The notes below the pieces were generated by a model. The model made no database searches. It saw only the letters and a list, made by a program, of their open reading frames with translations, and was not told the origin of the DNA. A DNA stretch of 6,456 bases, taken from positions 1-6,456 of the forward strand of contig JBFHKO010000151.1 of NCBI GenBank assembly GCA_041595355.1, given 5' to 3'. Positions 1 through 6,447 of the stretch are shown here, in pieces (within the stretch, counting starts at the first letter, position 1; every line of letters begins with the position of its first letter). The DNA is from JBFHKO01 sp041595355. GTDB taxonomy: Bacteria; Pseudomonadota; Gammaproteobacteria; Enterobacterales; Aeromonadaceae. Made by a program: the position numbers and the translations under genes.

Positions 1-1038
1 CACCAGGTTGAGGATGTCGCCGAACTGCAGGCTGGTGCGGTTGGCGGGGACCAGCTCCACGCCGGCGCGGTTGAGGCGCGACACCGCCACATCATATTTC
101 TGCTTCAGCCCCAGATCGCCGATGCGCTTGCCCAGCACCTGCTCGTGGGTGACCACGACCCGCTCCACCCGCAGCTCGGTACCACGGGTGGAGAGGGAGG
201 CGTCCACCTCTTCGCCAATCACCAGCAGCGCCCGCCTGAGGGCCTTGCGATCGCCCACCAGATGCAGCAGATCGCCGGCTTCGACCCGGGTCTCCGCATG
301 GGGCACCATCAGCTGGTCGCCGCGTTTGAGGCGCGAGCAGACCAGGGCGCCATCCTCGAGGTTGGGGATCTCCGCCAGGCTCAGGCCGATGAGGTTGGGA
401 TTGCGCACCGCCACATTCAGGGTGTAGAGGTTTTCCCTGAGCTGGCCGGGCTGTTGCTCGAAGGCCCGGGCCTCGTGCTCGATCTGGATATTGAACAGCC
501 GTCGGATCAGCCACATGCTCAGCAAAATGCCGCAGATGCCGAACGGATAGGCTATCGCATAGCCCATGCCCATCTGGCCGAGATCGCTGCCGCCGGCACC
601 CAGTTCGGCGAGGATCTGCTGGCCCGCCCCCAGCGAGGGGGTATTGGTGACGGCGCCGGAGAGAATGCCGAGTATCACCGGCAGCGGTACCCCCAGCAGC
701 CGGTGCAGGAGCGCGGCCACCAGGCAGCCCAGCAGCACCAGCAGCACGGCAAAGCCGTTCAGGCGCAGGCCGGCGTTGCGCAGCGAAGAGAAAAACCCCG
801 GCCCCACCTGGATGCCGATGGTGTAGACGAACAGGATGAGGCCGAACTCCTGGATGAAGTGCAGGGTGTGGCTGTCGAGCTCAATCTGGTAGCGGTGGGT
901 GAAATGGCCCACCAGCAGGCCGCCAAACAGCACCCCGCCGATGCCGAGGCCCACACCGCGGATACGCCAGTTGCCCAACCACAGCCCCAGTACGGCGATC
1001 AGCGCCAGCAGGCTGACGGAGAGTGCGACATCGCTCAT
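1..1038 (-). CDS. yidE: YidE-type putative transporter (AspT/YidE/YbjL family), N-terminal part
   Basis: This is the first 346 codons of an inner-membrane transporter; the C-terminal part lies beyond the left edge (E. coli YidE has about 550 residues). The translation opens MSDVALSVSLLALIAVLGLW and closely follows E. coli YidE as I remember it, including HFIQEFGLILFVYTIGIQVG and GAVTNTPSLGAGQQIL near residues 128-143. Residues 1 to about 180 form the first hydrophobic membrane half. From about 200 on there are soluble stretches typical of two RCK_C (TrkA-C) domains, e.g. LEDGALVCSRLKRGD and, in the second, DVAVSRLNRAGVELVP, ending in DILNLV at the edge. In this family a second membrane half would follow. 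The related AspT exchanges aspartate for alanine, but the YidE substrate is not known to me. The ATG has a good ribosome binding site 8 nt upstream. The gene is transcribed away from the plus-strand operon, and nothing suggests a functional link between them. Confidence 0.93.
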   Translation of the reverse strand, partial: MSDVALSVSLLALIAVLGLWLGNWRIRGVGLGIGGVLFGGLLVGHFTHRYQIELDSHTLHFIQEFGLILFVYTIGIQVGPGFFSSLRNAGLRLNGFAVLLVLLGCLVAALLHRLLGVPLPVILGILSGAVTNTPSLGAGQQILAELGAGGSDLGQMGMGYAIAYPFGICGILLSMWLIRRLFNIQIEHEARAFEQQPGQLRENLYTLNVAVRNPNLIGLSLAEIPNLEDGALVCSRLKRGDQLMVPHAETRVEAGDLLHLVGDRKALRRALLVIGEEVDASLSTRGTELRVERVVVTHEQVLGKRIGDLGLKQKYDVAVSRLNRAGVELVPANRTSLQFGDILNLV

Positions 1039-1046
1039 GATTCATA

Positions 1047-1051
1047 TCCTT
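1047..1051 (-). promoter_or_regulatory. Ribosome binding site of yidE
   Basis: On the minus strand AAGGA lies 8 nt before the ATG at 1038. It supports this start, which also gives the N-terminus typical of the family (MSD followed by the first membrane helix). Confidence 0.75.
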
Positions 1052-1083
1052 ATGCTGCCGGTGCAAGCCTGTCGGTATCGGAT

Positions 1084-1107
1084 CCGGGGGCCGGCATCAC
1101 CCCCCGG
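1084..1107. promoter_or_regulatory. GC-rich stem-loop in the yidE leader
   Basis: CCGGGGG (1084-1090) pairs perfectly with CCCCCGG (1101-1107) around a 10-nt loop. On the plus strand a TTTTT run (1112-1116) follows after 4 nt, so the hairpin resembles a weak rho-independent terminator in the plus direction, although no plus-strand gene ends here. On the minus strand it would lie in the yidE leader, about 46 nt before the start codon. Its function is unknown: it could block antisense transcription or shape the yidE leader. Confidence 0.4.
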
Positions 1108-1167
1108 GCCGTTTTTCATCAATACGCCAATATCCACACCGATTAAGTGACATTGGCGGCAACTGCG

Positions 1168-1217
1168 CGATGTGGTGGCACATTCCCCGTCTGGCAGCGG
1201 GGTGTGCCAGCGCATCG
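1168..1217. repeat. Long imperfect palindrome / stem-loop between divergent genes
   Basis: The two arms pair over almost their whole length. Bases 1168-1174 pair with 1211-1217 (one G-T wobble), followed by a single G/G mismatch (1175/1210). Bases 1176-1182 (TGGCACA) pair with 1203-1209 (TGTGCCA). After a TT bulge (1183-1184), CCCCG (1185-1189) pairs with CGGGG (1198-1202). The loop is 8 nt (1190-1197). This makes 19 pairs in 50 nt, much more than expected by chance. There is no real T-run on either side (only GTTTA after 1217), so it is not a standard rho-independent terminator. It could be a REP-like element, an attenuator or processing site in the receptor operon leader, or an operator. 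Confidence 0.6.
1170..1183. promoter_or_regulatory. Short palindrome ATGTG-N4-CACAT
   Basis: ATGTG and CACAT form a perfect inverted repeat around GTGG. The symmetry resembles a dimeric repressor or activator site. It overlaps the left arm of the larger stem-loop at 1168-1217, so it may be a by-product of that structure. The spacing does not fit CRP (TGTGA-N6-TCACA). Confidence 0.2.
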
Positions 1218-1333
1218 TTTACATGGGTATTGAGGCGAGAGTGCCCGTTAGGTCACGAACGAGGACCCGCGAACAGTGATAGTGTTACCCGGCGTCTTGT
1301 TTTCCTTGTCACTCTGATCACGGATGATCGCCT

Positions 1334-3364
1334 ATGCCACAGACCTCGCGTTGCCGCCCGACTGCATACCCCCGCTTTGTATTCGCACTGGCGAGCGTGC
1401 TGCTGTGCCAGCCCTACGCGCATGGCCGTCAGCACGAGGAGCTCGACAGCCTGCAGGAGATGGCGCTGCAGGATCTGCTGAGCCTCGAGGTGACCTCCGT
1501 CTCCCGGCGTGAACAGAGCCTGCTGACGGCACCGGCGGCCATTCATGTGGTCACCAGCGATGAGTTGCAACGGCGGGGGGTCAAGAGCATACCCGAGGCG
1601 CTGCGGCTGGTGCCGGGGCTCTATGTTGCCCAGCTGGATGCCAACAAGTGGGTGGTGAGCAGTCGCGGCTTTGCCGGCCGCTTTGCAAACAAGCTGCTGG
1701 TGCAGATTGACGGCCGCAGTGTCTATACGCCCTCCTTCTCGGGCGTCTATTGGGACATGCAGGATCCGCTCATCTCGGATATCGACCGCATCGAGGTGAT
1801 CCGCGGCCCCGGGGCGGCCCTGTGGGGGGCCAATGCCGTCAACGGCATCATCAACATCATCACCAAGCCGGTGGCGAATACCCAGGGTGGCCAGGTCGAG
1901 CTGGGCGCCGGCGATCAGCTCCAGCAGCATGCCAGCCTCCGGTATGGCGCGGCATTGAGCGACAAGGTGACGGGGCGCATGCATGTGCAGCAAAAACAGT
2001 ATCGCTCCAATAACCTGCGCCTGAGTGGCGAGGAGGCCGACGCAGAGGCCTTTGATGGATGGCAGCCGACCAGTGGCGGCTTTCGCCTGGATGGCGTGGC
2101 CAGCGAGGCGGTCAACTGGACGCTGCAGGGCGATCTCTTCCAGGCCGACGAGAAGCAATACGTCCAGGTGCTCTGGCAGCCACCGCTGGGGTATACCTCG
2201 GTGAAGGATGAATTCAGCGCCAAGGGGGGCAACCTGCTCGGCAAGCTGGATTTCACCCATGCCAACCAGTCGCACTCCACCTTGACGACCTACTGGGATC
2301 GCGCCGAGCGGCAGGAAGTCTACGTGGGGCAGCAGCACGATATCCAGGATATCGACTTTCAGAATCAGCTGGCCGACATGGGCGCACACCGCCTGATCTG
2401 GGGGCTGGGCTATCGGCATGTCGACAGCGATTTTCGCAGCAGCTTCGCCGCCAGCCTCCCGGCTCAGCGCAACAACATTTACAGCATGTTCGTTCAGGAT
2501 GAGATAGCGCTGCTGCCCGAGCGGCTGGCGCTGACCCTGGGCAGCAAGTTCGAGCACAATACCTTTACCGGATTCGAATATCAGCCATCGGCCCGCCTGA
2601 TGTGGATGCCGACCCCGGGCCACAGTCTGTGGACCAGTGTCTCCCGCGCCGTGCGTACGCCCTCCATGGTGGAGCGGGATTCCCAAATCATCACGGGGAT
2701 CAACCCCGCTCTGAGCATGCCGGCTTTTGTTCGTTTATACGGCAATGCCGCGTTCCAGTCCGAGGAGCTGCTGGCCTATGAGCTGGGGCATCGTTATTAC
2801 GGCAATCGGCAATTCTCGCTCGATACCGCCCTGTTTCTGAATGACTACGACCGGTATCAATCCATGGAGGCGGTGTCATCTACCGCACTCATCCATGGCA
2901 ACGAGCTGTACGGTAAAAGCTATGGCCTGGAGATGGCGGCGGTCTGGCAGGCGCAGTCCTGGTGGCAGCTCAAGGCCACCTACAGCCTGGTGAAAATCGA
3001 CATGCGTCAGCGCGATGGCAGCAGCGACCCTGCCAGTGTCGAGGTCATCGAAAAGGGCACGCCAAAGCATCTGGCATCATTTTATTCGGCGATGGATATC
3101 CAGTCAGACTGGAAACTGGATACCTGGGTCTCCTACGTCGATGACGTTCCCAATCCCGGCGCCATCGTTCTTTCATCGATGCCCATCGATGCGTATTTCC
3201 TCCTGAATGCGAGGCTGGCCTGGCAATTTAACCCGGATCTCGAGCTGGGCCTGACGGTCAACAACCTGCTGGATGACCGGCATGTCGAGTATGTCGGCGA
3301 GTTTCTTGCGGCGCCCTCGGAAATGGAGCGCTCCCTGTTTGCAGAGTTACGCTGGAGTTTCTGA
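1334..3364 (+). CDS. TonB-dependent outer-membrane receptor
   Basis: This 676-residue gated outer-membrane channel would use TonB/ExbBD energy to import a scarce ligand. Residues 1 to about 31 look like a signal peptide: basic start (SRCRPTAYPR), hydrophobic core (FVFALASVLLC), cleavage near PYA-HG. A likely TonB box (LEVTSVS, 51-57) follows. The plug domain spans about 62-180, with APAAIHVVTSDEL, IPEALRLVPG, the signature IRGPGAALWGANAVNGIINI (from 156) and IITK. The rest is an amphipathic beta-barrel that ends in a terminal phenylalanine (ELRWSF), typical of outer-membrane barrels. There is no N-terminal STN signalling domain, so it is not a FecA-type transducer. The ligand cannot be read from the sequence: siderophore, haem, cobalamin, metal and sugar are all open. 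The upstream ribosome binding site is weak (CGGA). It is the first gene of an operon with a YfiR-family and a GGDEF-EAL gene, which suggests a signalling as well as, or instead of, a transport role. Confidence 0.93.
   Translation: MPQTSRCRPTAYPRFVFALASVLLCQPYAHGRQHEELDSLQEMALQDLLSLEVTSVSRREQSLLTAPAAIHVVTSDELQRRGVKSIPEALRLVPGLYVAQLDANKWVVSSRGFAGRFANKLLVQIDGRSVYTPSFSGVYWDMQDPLISDIDRIEVIRGPGAALWGANAVNGIINIITKPVANTQGGQVELGAGDQLQQHASLRYGAALSDKVTGRMHVQQKQYRSNNLRLSGEEADAEAFDGWQPTSGGFRLDGVASEAVNWTLQGDLFQADEKQYVQVLWQPPLGYTSVKDEFSAKGGNLLGKLDFTHANQSHSTLTTYWDRAERQEVYVGQQHDIQDIDFQNQLADMGAHRLIWGLGYRHVDSDFRSSFAASLPAQRNNIYSMFVQDEIALLPERLALTLGSKFEHNTFTGFEYQPSARLMWMPTPGHSLWTSVSRAVRTPSMVERDSQIITGINPALSMPAFVRLYGNAAFQSEELLAYELGHRYYGNRQFSLDTALFLNDYDRYQSMEAVSSTALIHGNELYGKSYGLEMAAVWQAQSWWQLKATYSLVKIDMRQRDGSSDPASVEVIEKGTPKHLASFYSAMDIQSDWKLDTWVSYVDDVPNPGAIVLSSMPIDAYFLLNARLAWQFNPDLELGLTVNNLLDDRHVEYVGEFLAAPSEMERSLFAELRWSF
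3353..3357 (+). promoter_or_regulatory. Ribosome binding site for the TTG start of the YfiR-family gene
   Basis: TGGAG sits inside the last codons of the receptor gene, 8 nt before the TTG at 3366. It favours that start over GTG 3402 (nearest purine run AAAGGGG, about 15 nt away) and ATG 3417 (about 30 nt away). Confidence 0.5.
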
Positions 3365-3365
3365 A

Positions 3366-3926
3366 TTGACGATATGGCCAAAGGGGCACGCGGCCCGGTG
3401 CGTGCGCGGTTGCTGGATGTTGTTGCTGATGCTGTTTGGCAGTGCCGTATCGGCAATCGAGTCGACAACGCCAGAGTATGAATTGAAAGCCGTGCTGCTG
3501 TTTCGGCTGGGCCGCTTTGCGACCTTTGCCCAACAGTCTGACGATGCGTTCCGGGTCTGCGTCTATAATCAGAATCCCTTCGGCGGCGCGCTGGACAAGC
3601 TGGCGGGCCAGAGCATCGGCGGGCGGACCATCTCGGTCCATGAATTTACCCGCCTGGACAGCCGTCTGCAGAGCTGCAACATCCTGTTTGTCTCCCGCTC
3701 GGCGGCCTCCCATCTGGGCCAGATCCTGCTGGCGGTCTCCCACAGCGTCACCCTGACCGTCAGCGATATCGAAAATTTTGCCGACTCGGGCGGCATGATC
3801 GAGTTCACCTCGGTGGGTCAGCGTATCGGTTTTCGCATCAATCTGGACTCGGTCAGGAGTGCAGACATCAAAATTGCGTCCCCATTGCTGGAGTTGGCGA
3901 CCATTGTTTCCAGAAGGGGAACCTAG
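3366..3926 (+). CDS. YfiR-family (DUF4154) periplasmic regulatory protein
   Basis: In P. aeruginosa YfiR is a periplasmic inhibitor of the membrane diguanylate cyclase YfiN. This product has the family pattern: YELKAVLLFRLGRFATFA near the mature N-terminus (38-55), RVCVYNQNPFG (63-73), QSCNILFVSRS (102-112), and the terminal signature GGMIEF (142-147) ... RIGFRINLDSV (153-163) ... LLELA. With the TTG start at 3366 it has 186 residues, close to the usual length. Its signal peptide has a basic segment (KGHAARCVRG), a core MLLLMLFG and the cleavage site AVSA-IES after residue 30. An ATG at 3417 would leave almost no charged N-region, and an ATG at 3273 would overlap the receptor gene by 92 nt. 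The mature protein has only two cysteines, C65 and C104. The start lies one base after the receptor stop, and the end overlaps the GGDEF-EAL gene by one base, so translation is probably coupled. Family assignment is firm; the start codon is less certain. Confidence 0.88.
   Translation: MTIWPKGHAARCVRGCWMLLLMLFGSAVSAIESTTPEYELKAVLLFRLGRFATFAQQSDDAFRVCVYNQNPFGGALDKLAGQSIGGRTISVHEFTRLDSRLQSCNILFVSRSAASHLGQILLAVSHSVTLTVSDIENFADSGGMIEFTSVGQRIGFRINLDSVRSADIKIASPLLELATIVSRRGT
3912..3920 (+). promoter_or_regulatory. Ribosome binding site for the GTG start of the GGDEF-EAL gene
   Basis: AGAAGGGGA ends 5 nt before the GTG at 3926. The first in-frame ATG (3941) lies 20 nt away with nothing similar before it, so the GTG that overlaps the upstream TAG stop (TAGTG) is preferred. 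Confidence 0.7.
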
Positions 3927-6058
3927 TGCTGTCACTGGGCATGTCGAGATGGCGTACGCTCTCGGTCGCGGCCAAGATCCGGGGCATGATCATGCTGACC
4001 ACGGCACTGGCATTGCTGGCCTCATCGTCCGTACTGGTGGGTTTCGAGGTGCTGAGTTCGCGCAGTGCGCTGGTGGAGCGCATATCGGTGCTGGCCGAAT
4101 TTGTCGGCACCCATGTGACCGCGGCCCTCAGCTTTGACGATGAGAAGACGGCTCAACTGATGCTTCAGTCGATGAAGGCGGGCCATGACGTGGTCATGGC
4201 GCAGATCTATGACGAGCAGGGCAACCTGTTTGCCTCCTCCAACATGGGCGCCCCCCTGTCCGTGACGGAACAATATGAGGATGGCGCCCGGGACGTGCGG
4301 CGCGGCGTGCTGGGGCACCGCTTTTCACTCAGATCCCTGCACCTGGTCACGGCCATCAATCTGGATAATGCCCAGATCGGTGTGCTCTATGTGCAGGCCA
4401 GTCTGGATACGCTCTACCGGCAGATCATCGGCTACTTGGCGAGTGTGCTGACGGTCTGGATTGCCGTGCTGATGGCGATTTACGGATTGTCGGCGCGGCT
4501 GCACCACCGTGTCTCGGGGCCGATAGGTACGCTGTTGCAGGGCATGAAGGCGATCTCGGCCGAGCAGAATTTTTCGCTCCGCATTCCGGTGAGCGACAGC
4601 GATGAGATCGGCGCGATCATTCATGGCTTCAATGACATGGTATGTACGCTGGAAGAGCGCAATGCCGAAATCGAGCAGAAATCACAAGAGATCAACAAAC
4701 ATGCTTTTTTCGATGCCCTGACCGGACTGCCAAATCGTCGCTTTTTGATGGAGCATCTGGGCAAGGAGCTCGAACGCACCCGGCGCTATGGTCACAGTGG
4801 CGCACTGATCTTTCTGGATCTTGACCATTTCAAGACCATCAACGACTCGCTGGGCCACAGCACCGGCGATAGCCTGCTGGTGCAGGTCTCCAACCGGCTC
4901 AAGGGCGCTCTTCGCAAGACGGATATCGTCTCGCGGGTCGGTGGCGATGAATTCATCATCCTCCTCTCCGGCCTCAGCCTGAATGACGCCACGGCCGCAA
5001 AAAATGCCCTGATGCTTGTCGAGGGGCTGCGTCACCATATTGCCGAACCCTACGAGATAGAGGGGCGCATGCTGTACACCTCGGCGAGCATTGGCATCAC
5101 GCTGTTCAACAGCGGCAACCACGACGTCGGCGACATCATCAAGCAGGCCGATCTGGCGATGTACCGAGCCAAGGAGGACGGCCGCAACCTGACGCAATTC
5201 TTCTCCGCCGATATGCAGCTGCATGCCGAGCAGCGGCTGCGGATCGAGGCGGATATGCGTTTTGCGCTCGATCGGGACCCGCATCAATTCGAACTCTACT
5301 ATCAGCCCCAGGTCAACGGCGCCGGGCACACCTTTGGTGCCGAGGTGCTGTTGCGCTGGCATCACCCGCTCCAGGGTGTGATTGGGCCCATGACTTTCAT
5401 CCCCATCGCCGAGGCGACGGGGCTGATCAATCGCCTCGGTCAATGGATCCTGAGGCAGGCCTGCCAGCAGCTGATTGCCTGGCAGGCGCGTGGCATCGAT
5501 TTGCAGCTGGCCGTCAATGTCAGTCCCAGCGAGTTGCTGCATCCGGACTTTGTCGACAACGTGCGGGATATCGTGGTCGCCAGTGGCATCGACCCCTCCC
5601 GCCTCGAGCTGGAGATCACGGAAGGGGTGTTCATGCGCAACATCCATGAGACGGTGACGGTCATGAAGAAGCTGCGGGCGCTTGGTATTCAGTTTGCCAT
5701 CGATGATTTTGGCACCGGTTACTCCTCGCTGCAGTACCTGAAGGCGCTGCCGCTGGAGAAACTGAAAATCGATAAATCCTTCGTCAGCGATATCGAGTCC
5801 GATCCCAACGATGCGGCCATCGTGGCCACCATCATCGCCATGGGCAAGAGCCTGGGCATGAAAGTCATCGCCGAGGGGGTGGAAACCGACTCGGAGCAGC
5901 AGTTCCTGACCCGTTCCGGCTGTGATTTGTTCCAGGGCTACCTGTTTGGGCGGCCGCTCCGGCTGACCGACTTCGATGCGCGGCTGGATGGCGAGCGTGC
6001 CCGCTGCGAGCATGAGCAGGGCGGCTCGCGGCAAGCTCATTCGCAGCGAGGCGGGTGA
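3926..6058 (+). CDS. YfiN-like membrane sensor with HAMP, GGDEF and EAL domains (c-di-GMP turnover)
   Basis: This 710-residue inner-membrane protein starts at GTG. TM1 spans about 20-41; a periplasmic region of about 125 residues follows (likely CHASE8/YfiN-type, with LAEFVGTHVTAALSFDDEKTA); TM2 is about 166-190; HAMP about 190-242; then a short charged linker. GGDEF domain: DALTGLPNRR (263-272), FLDLDHFKTINDSLGH, and an intact GGDEF motif (339-343), preceded by an RxxD product-inhibition site (R330, D333) at the canonical five-residue distance. EAL domain: E473 in EVLLRW (EVL instead of EAL), N531, E563, E566, D593-D594, K614, E650 and Q670. These match the spacing of the active-site residues of the phosphodiesterase RocR, so both domains appear catalytically competent. 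The protein may make and break c-di-GMP, or one domain may regulate the other. The best-known YfiN has no EAL domain. Being co-encoded with a YfiR-family protein suggests the periplasmic region is the target of that protein. A 25-residue polar tail follows the EAL domain. Confidence 0.93.
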   Translation: MLSLGMSRWRTLSVAAKIRGMIMLTTALALLASSSVLVGFEVLSSRSALVERISVLAEFVGTHVTAALSFDDEKTAQLMLQSMKAGHDVVMAQIYDEQGNLFASSNMGAPLSVTEQYEDGARDVRRGVLGHRFSLRSLHLVTAINLDNAQIGVLYVQASLDTLYRQIIGYLASVLTVWIAVLMAIYGLSARLHHRVSGPIGTLLQGMKAISAEQNFSLRIPVSDSDEIGAIIHGFNDMVCTLEERNAEIEQKSQEINKHAFFDALTGLPNRRFLMEHLGKELERTRRYGHSGALIFLDLDHFKTINDSLGHSTGDSLLVQVSNRLKGALRKTDIVSRVGGDEFIILLSGLSLNDATAAKNALMLVEGLRHHIAEPYEIEGRMLYTSASIGITLFNSGNHDVGDIIKQADLAMYRAKEDGRNLTQFFSADMQLHAEQRLRIEADMRFALDRDPHQFELYYQPQVNGAGHTFGAEVLLRWHHPLQGVIGPMTFIPIAEATGLINRLGQWILRQACQQLIAWQARGIDLQLAVNVSPSELLHPDFVDNVRDIVVASGIDPSRLELEITEGVFMRNIHETVTVMKKLRALGIQFAIDDFGTGYSSLQYLKALPLEKLKIDKSFVSDIESDPNDAAIVATIIAMGKSLGMKVIAEGVETDSEQQFLTRSGCDLFQGYLFGRPLRLTDFDARLDGERARCEHEQGGSRQAHSQRGG

Positions 6059-6093
6059 GAAGGGGCGCGTCCTCGTAAGGGGGGCCGCGCTGA

Positions 6094-6125
6094 CGGGATG
6101 AGTCGGGTAAACCAGGCCCATCCCG
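6094..6125 (+). terminator. Hairpin after the operon, possible terminator
   Basis: CGGGATG (6094-6100) pairs with CATCCCG (6119-6125). After an A/C mismatch, three more pairs (6102-6104 with 6115-6117, one of them G-T) close a 10-nt loop. It begins 36 nt after the operon stop codon. No T-run follows, so it would be a non-standard terminator or a 3'-end stabilising structure. Confidence 0.35.
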
Positions 6126-6144
6126 CAGGCGTGGCGGCCGTTGG

Positions 6145-6384
6145 CTTACTCGATGTTTTGGACCTGCTCATTGAGTAGCGGCCTAGACCCTAACAAACTC
6201 AATAAGTTATCGAAACGAAACCGTTCAAAAATGCCTGTTTTCCCACCAACCTGCCCACCACTTGCCTACGGCTTTTACTAAATCTTAGTGGAGCTTCTTG
6301 GTTATGAGTACGGAAAAACAGCGCCGTTTACACGCTGCTGTTAGGGTTAAAACGTAGCAGTTTTGAAAGGCTTTATCGAGTAAG
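6145..6384. mobile_element. Possible MITE-like element with nested inverted repeats
   Basis: Two nested pairs of perfect inverted repeats bound a 240-bp stretch without a credible gene. The outer pair is CTTACTCGAT (6145-6154) with ATCGAGTAAG (6375-6384); the inner pair is ACCCTAACA (6187-6195) with TGTTAGGGT (6339-6347). Read inward from each end the order is the same: outer box, a CTGCT word, inner box, over 51 nt on the left and 46 nt on the right, with poorly matching filler between the boxes. A smaller palindrome, ACTAA-ATC-TTAGT (6277-6289), lies near the centre. The base composition turns AT-richer than the operon. This fits a short non-autonomous transposable element with diverged terminal repeats. 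I see no clear target-site duplication and do not recognise the family. Confidence 0.35.
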
Positions 6385-6441
6385 TTTTCAACACCCCCCC
6401 TTTCATGGATACAATAGTGGCCATTTTTGGTTTTTTATCTA

Positions 6442-6447
6442 TATAAT
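6442..6447 (+). promoter_or_regulatory. Perfect -10 hexamer at the window end
   Basis: TATAAT lies in an AT-rich stretch after a T6 run and could serve a gene to the right. No good -35 box is found 16-18 nt upstream (GGCCAT or its neighbours), so this is weak support only. Confidence 0.2.

Noticed and set aside
145..1146. Plus-strand open frame of 333 codons
   Set aside because: It is antisense to yidE. The product is rich in Gln, Ala and His without any family motif, as expected from the reverse reading of a GC-rich gene, while the minus strand gives a clear YidE sequence.
1170..1183. CRP binding site
   Set aside because: The half-sites are only four bases apart, whereas CRP needs TGTGA and TCACA six bases apart.
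1272..1286. Fur box or operator at AACAGTGATAGTGTT upstream of the receptor gene
   Set aside because: Only four bases at each end are symmetric, and it does not match the Fur consensus well enough, so iron control cannot be claimed.
1307..1335. Promoter with TTGTCA and GCCTAT upstream of the receptor gene
   Set aside because: The spacing is 17 nt, but the -10 match is poor and overlaps the start codon, leaving no room for a leader.
1253..2686. Minus-strand open frame of 477 codons
   Set aside because: It is antisense to the TonB-dependent receptor gene, whose plug motifs and signal peptide are unmistakable. The reverse product has no recognisable domain.
3258..3935. Minus-strand open frame of 225 codons
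   Set aside because: It covers the YfiR-family gene on the opposite strand; the plus-strand reading carries a signal peptide and the family signature.
4682..6121. Minus-strand open frame of 479 codons
   Set aside because: It is antisense to the GGDEF and EAL coding region; a long reverse frame is common in such GC-rich genes, and no family features are visible.
6187..6347. Integron attC site
   Set aside because: The boxes CCCTAAC and GTTAGGG lack the consensus end base, the spacing gives about 161 nt, and there is no gene cassette or integrase.
6354..6412. Short minus-strand frame starting ATGAAAGGG, 19 codons
   Set aside because: It is too short, has no similarity to a known leader peptide, and falls in the right repeat arm of the suspected mobile element.
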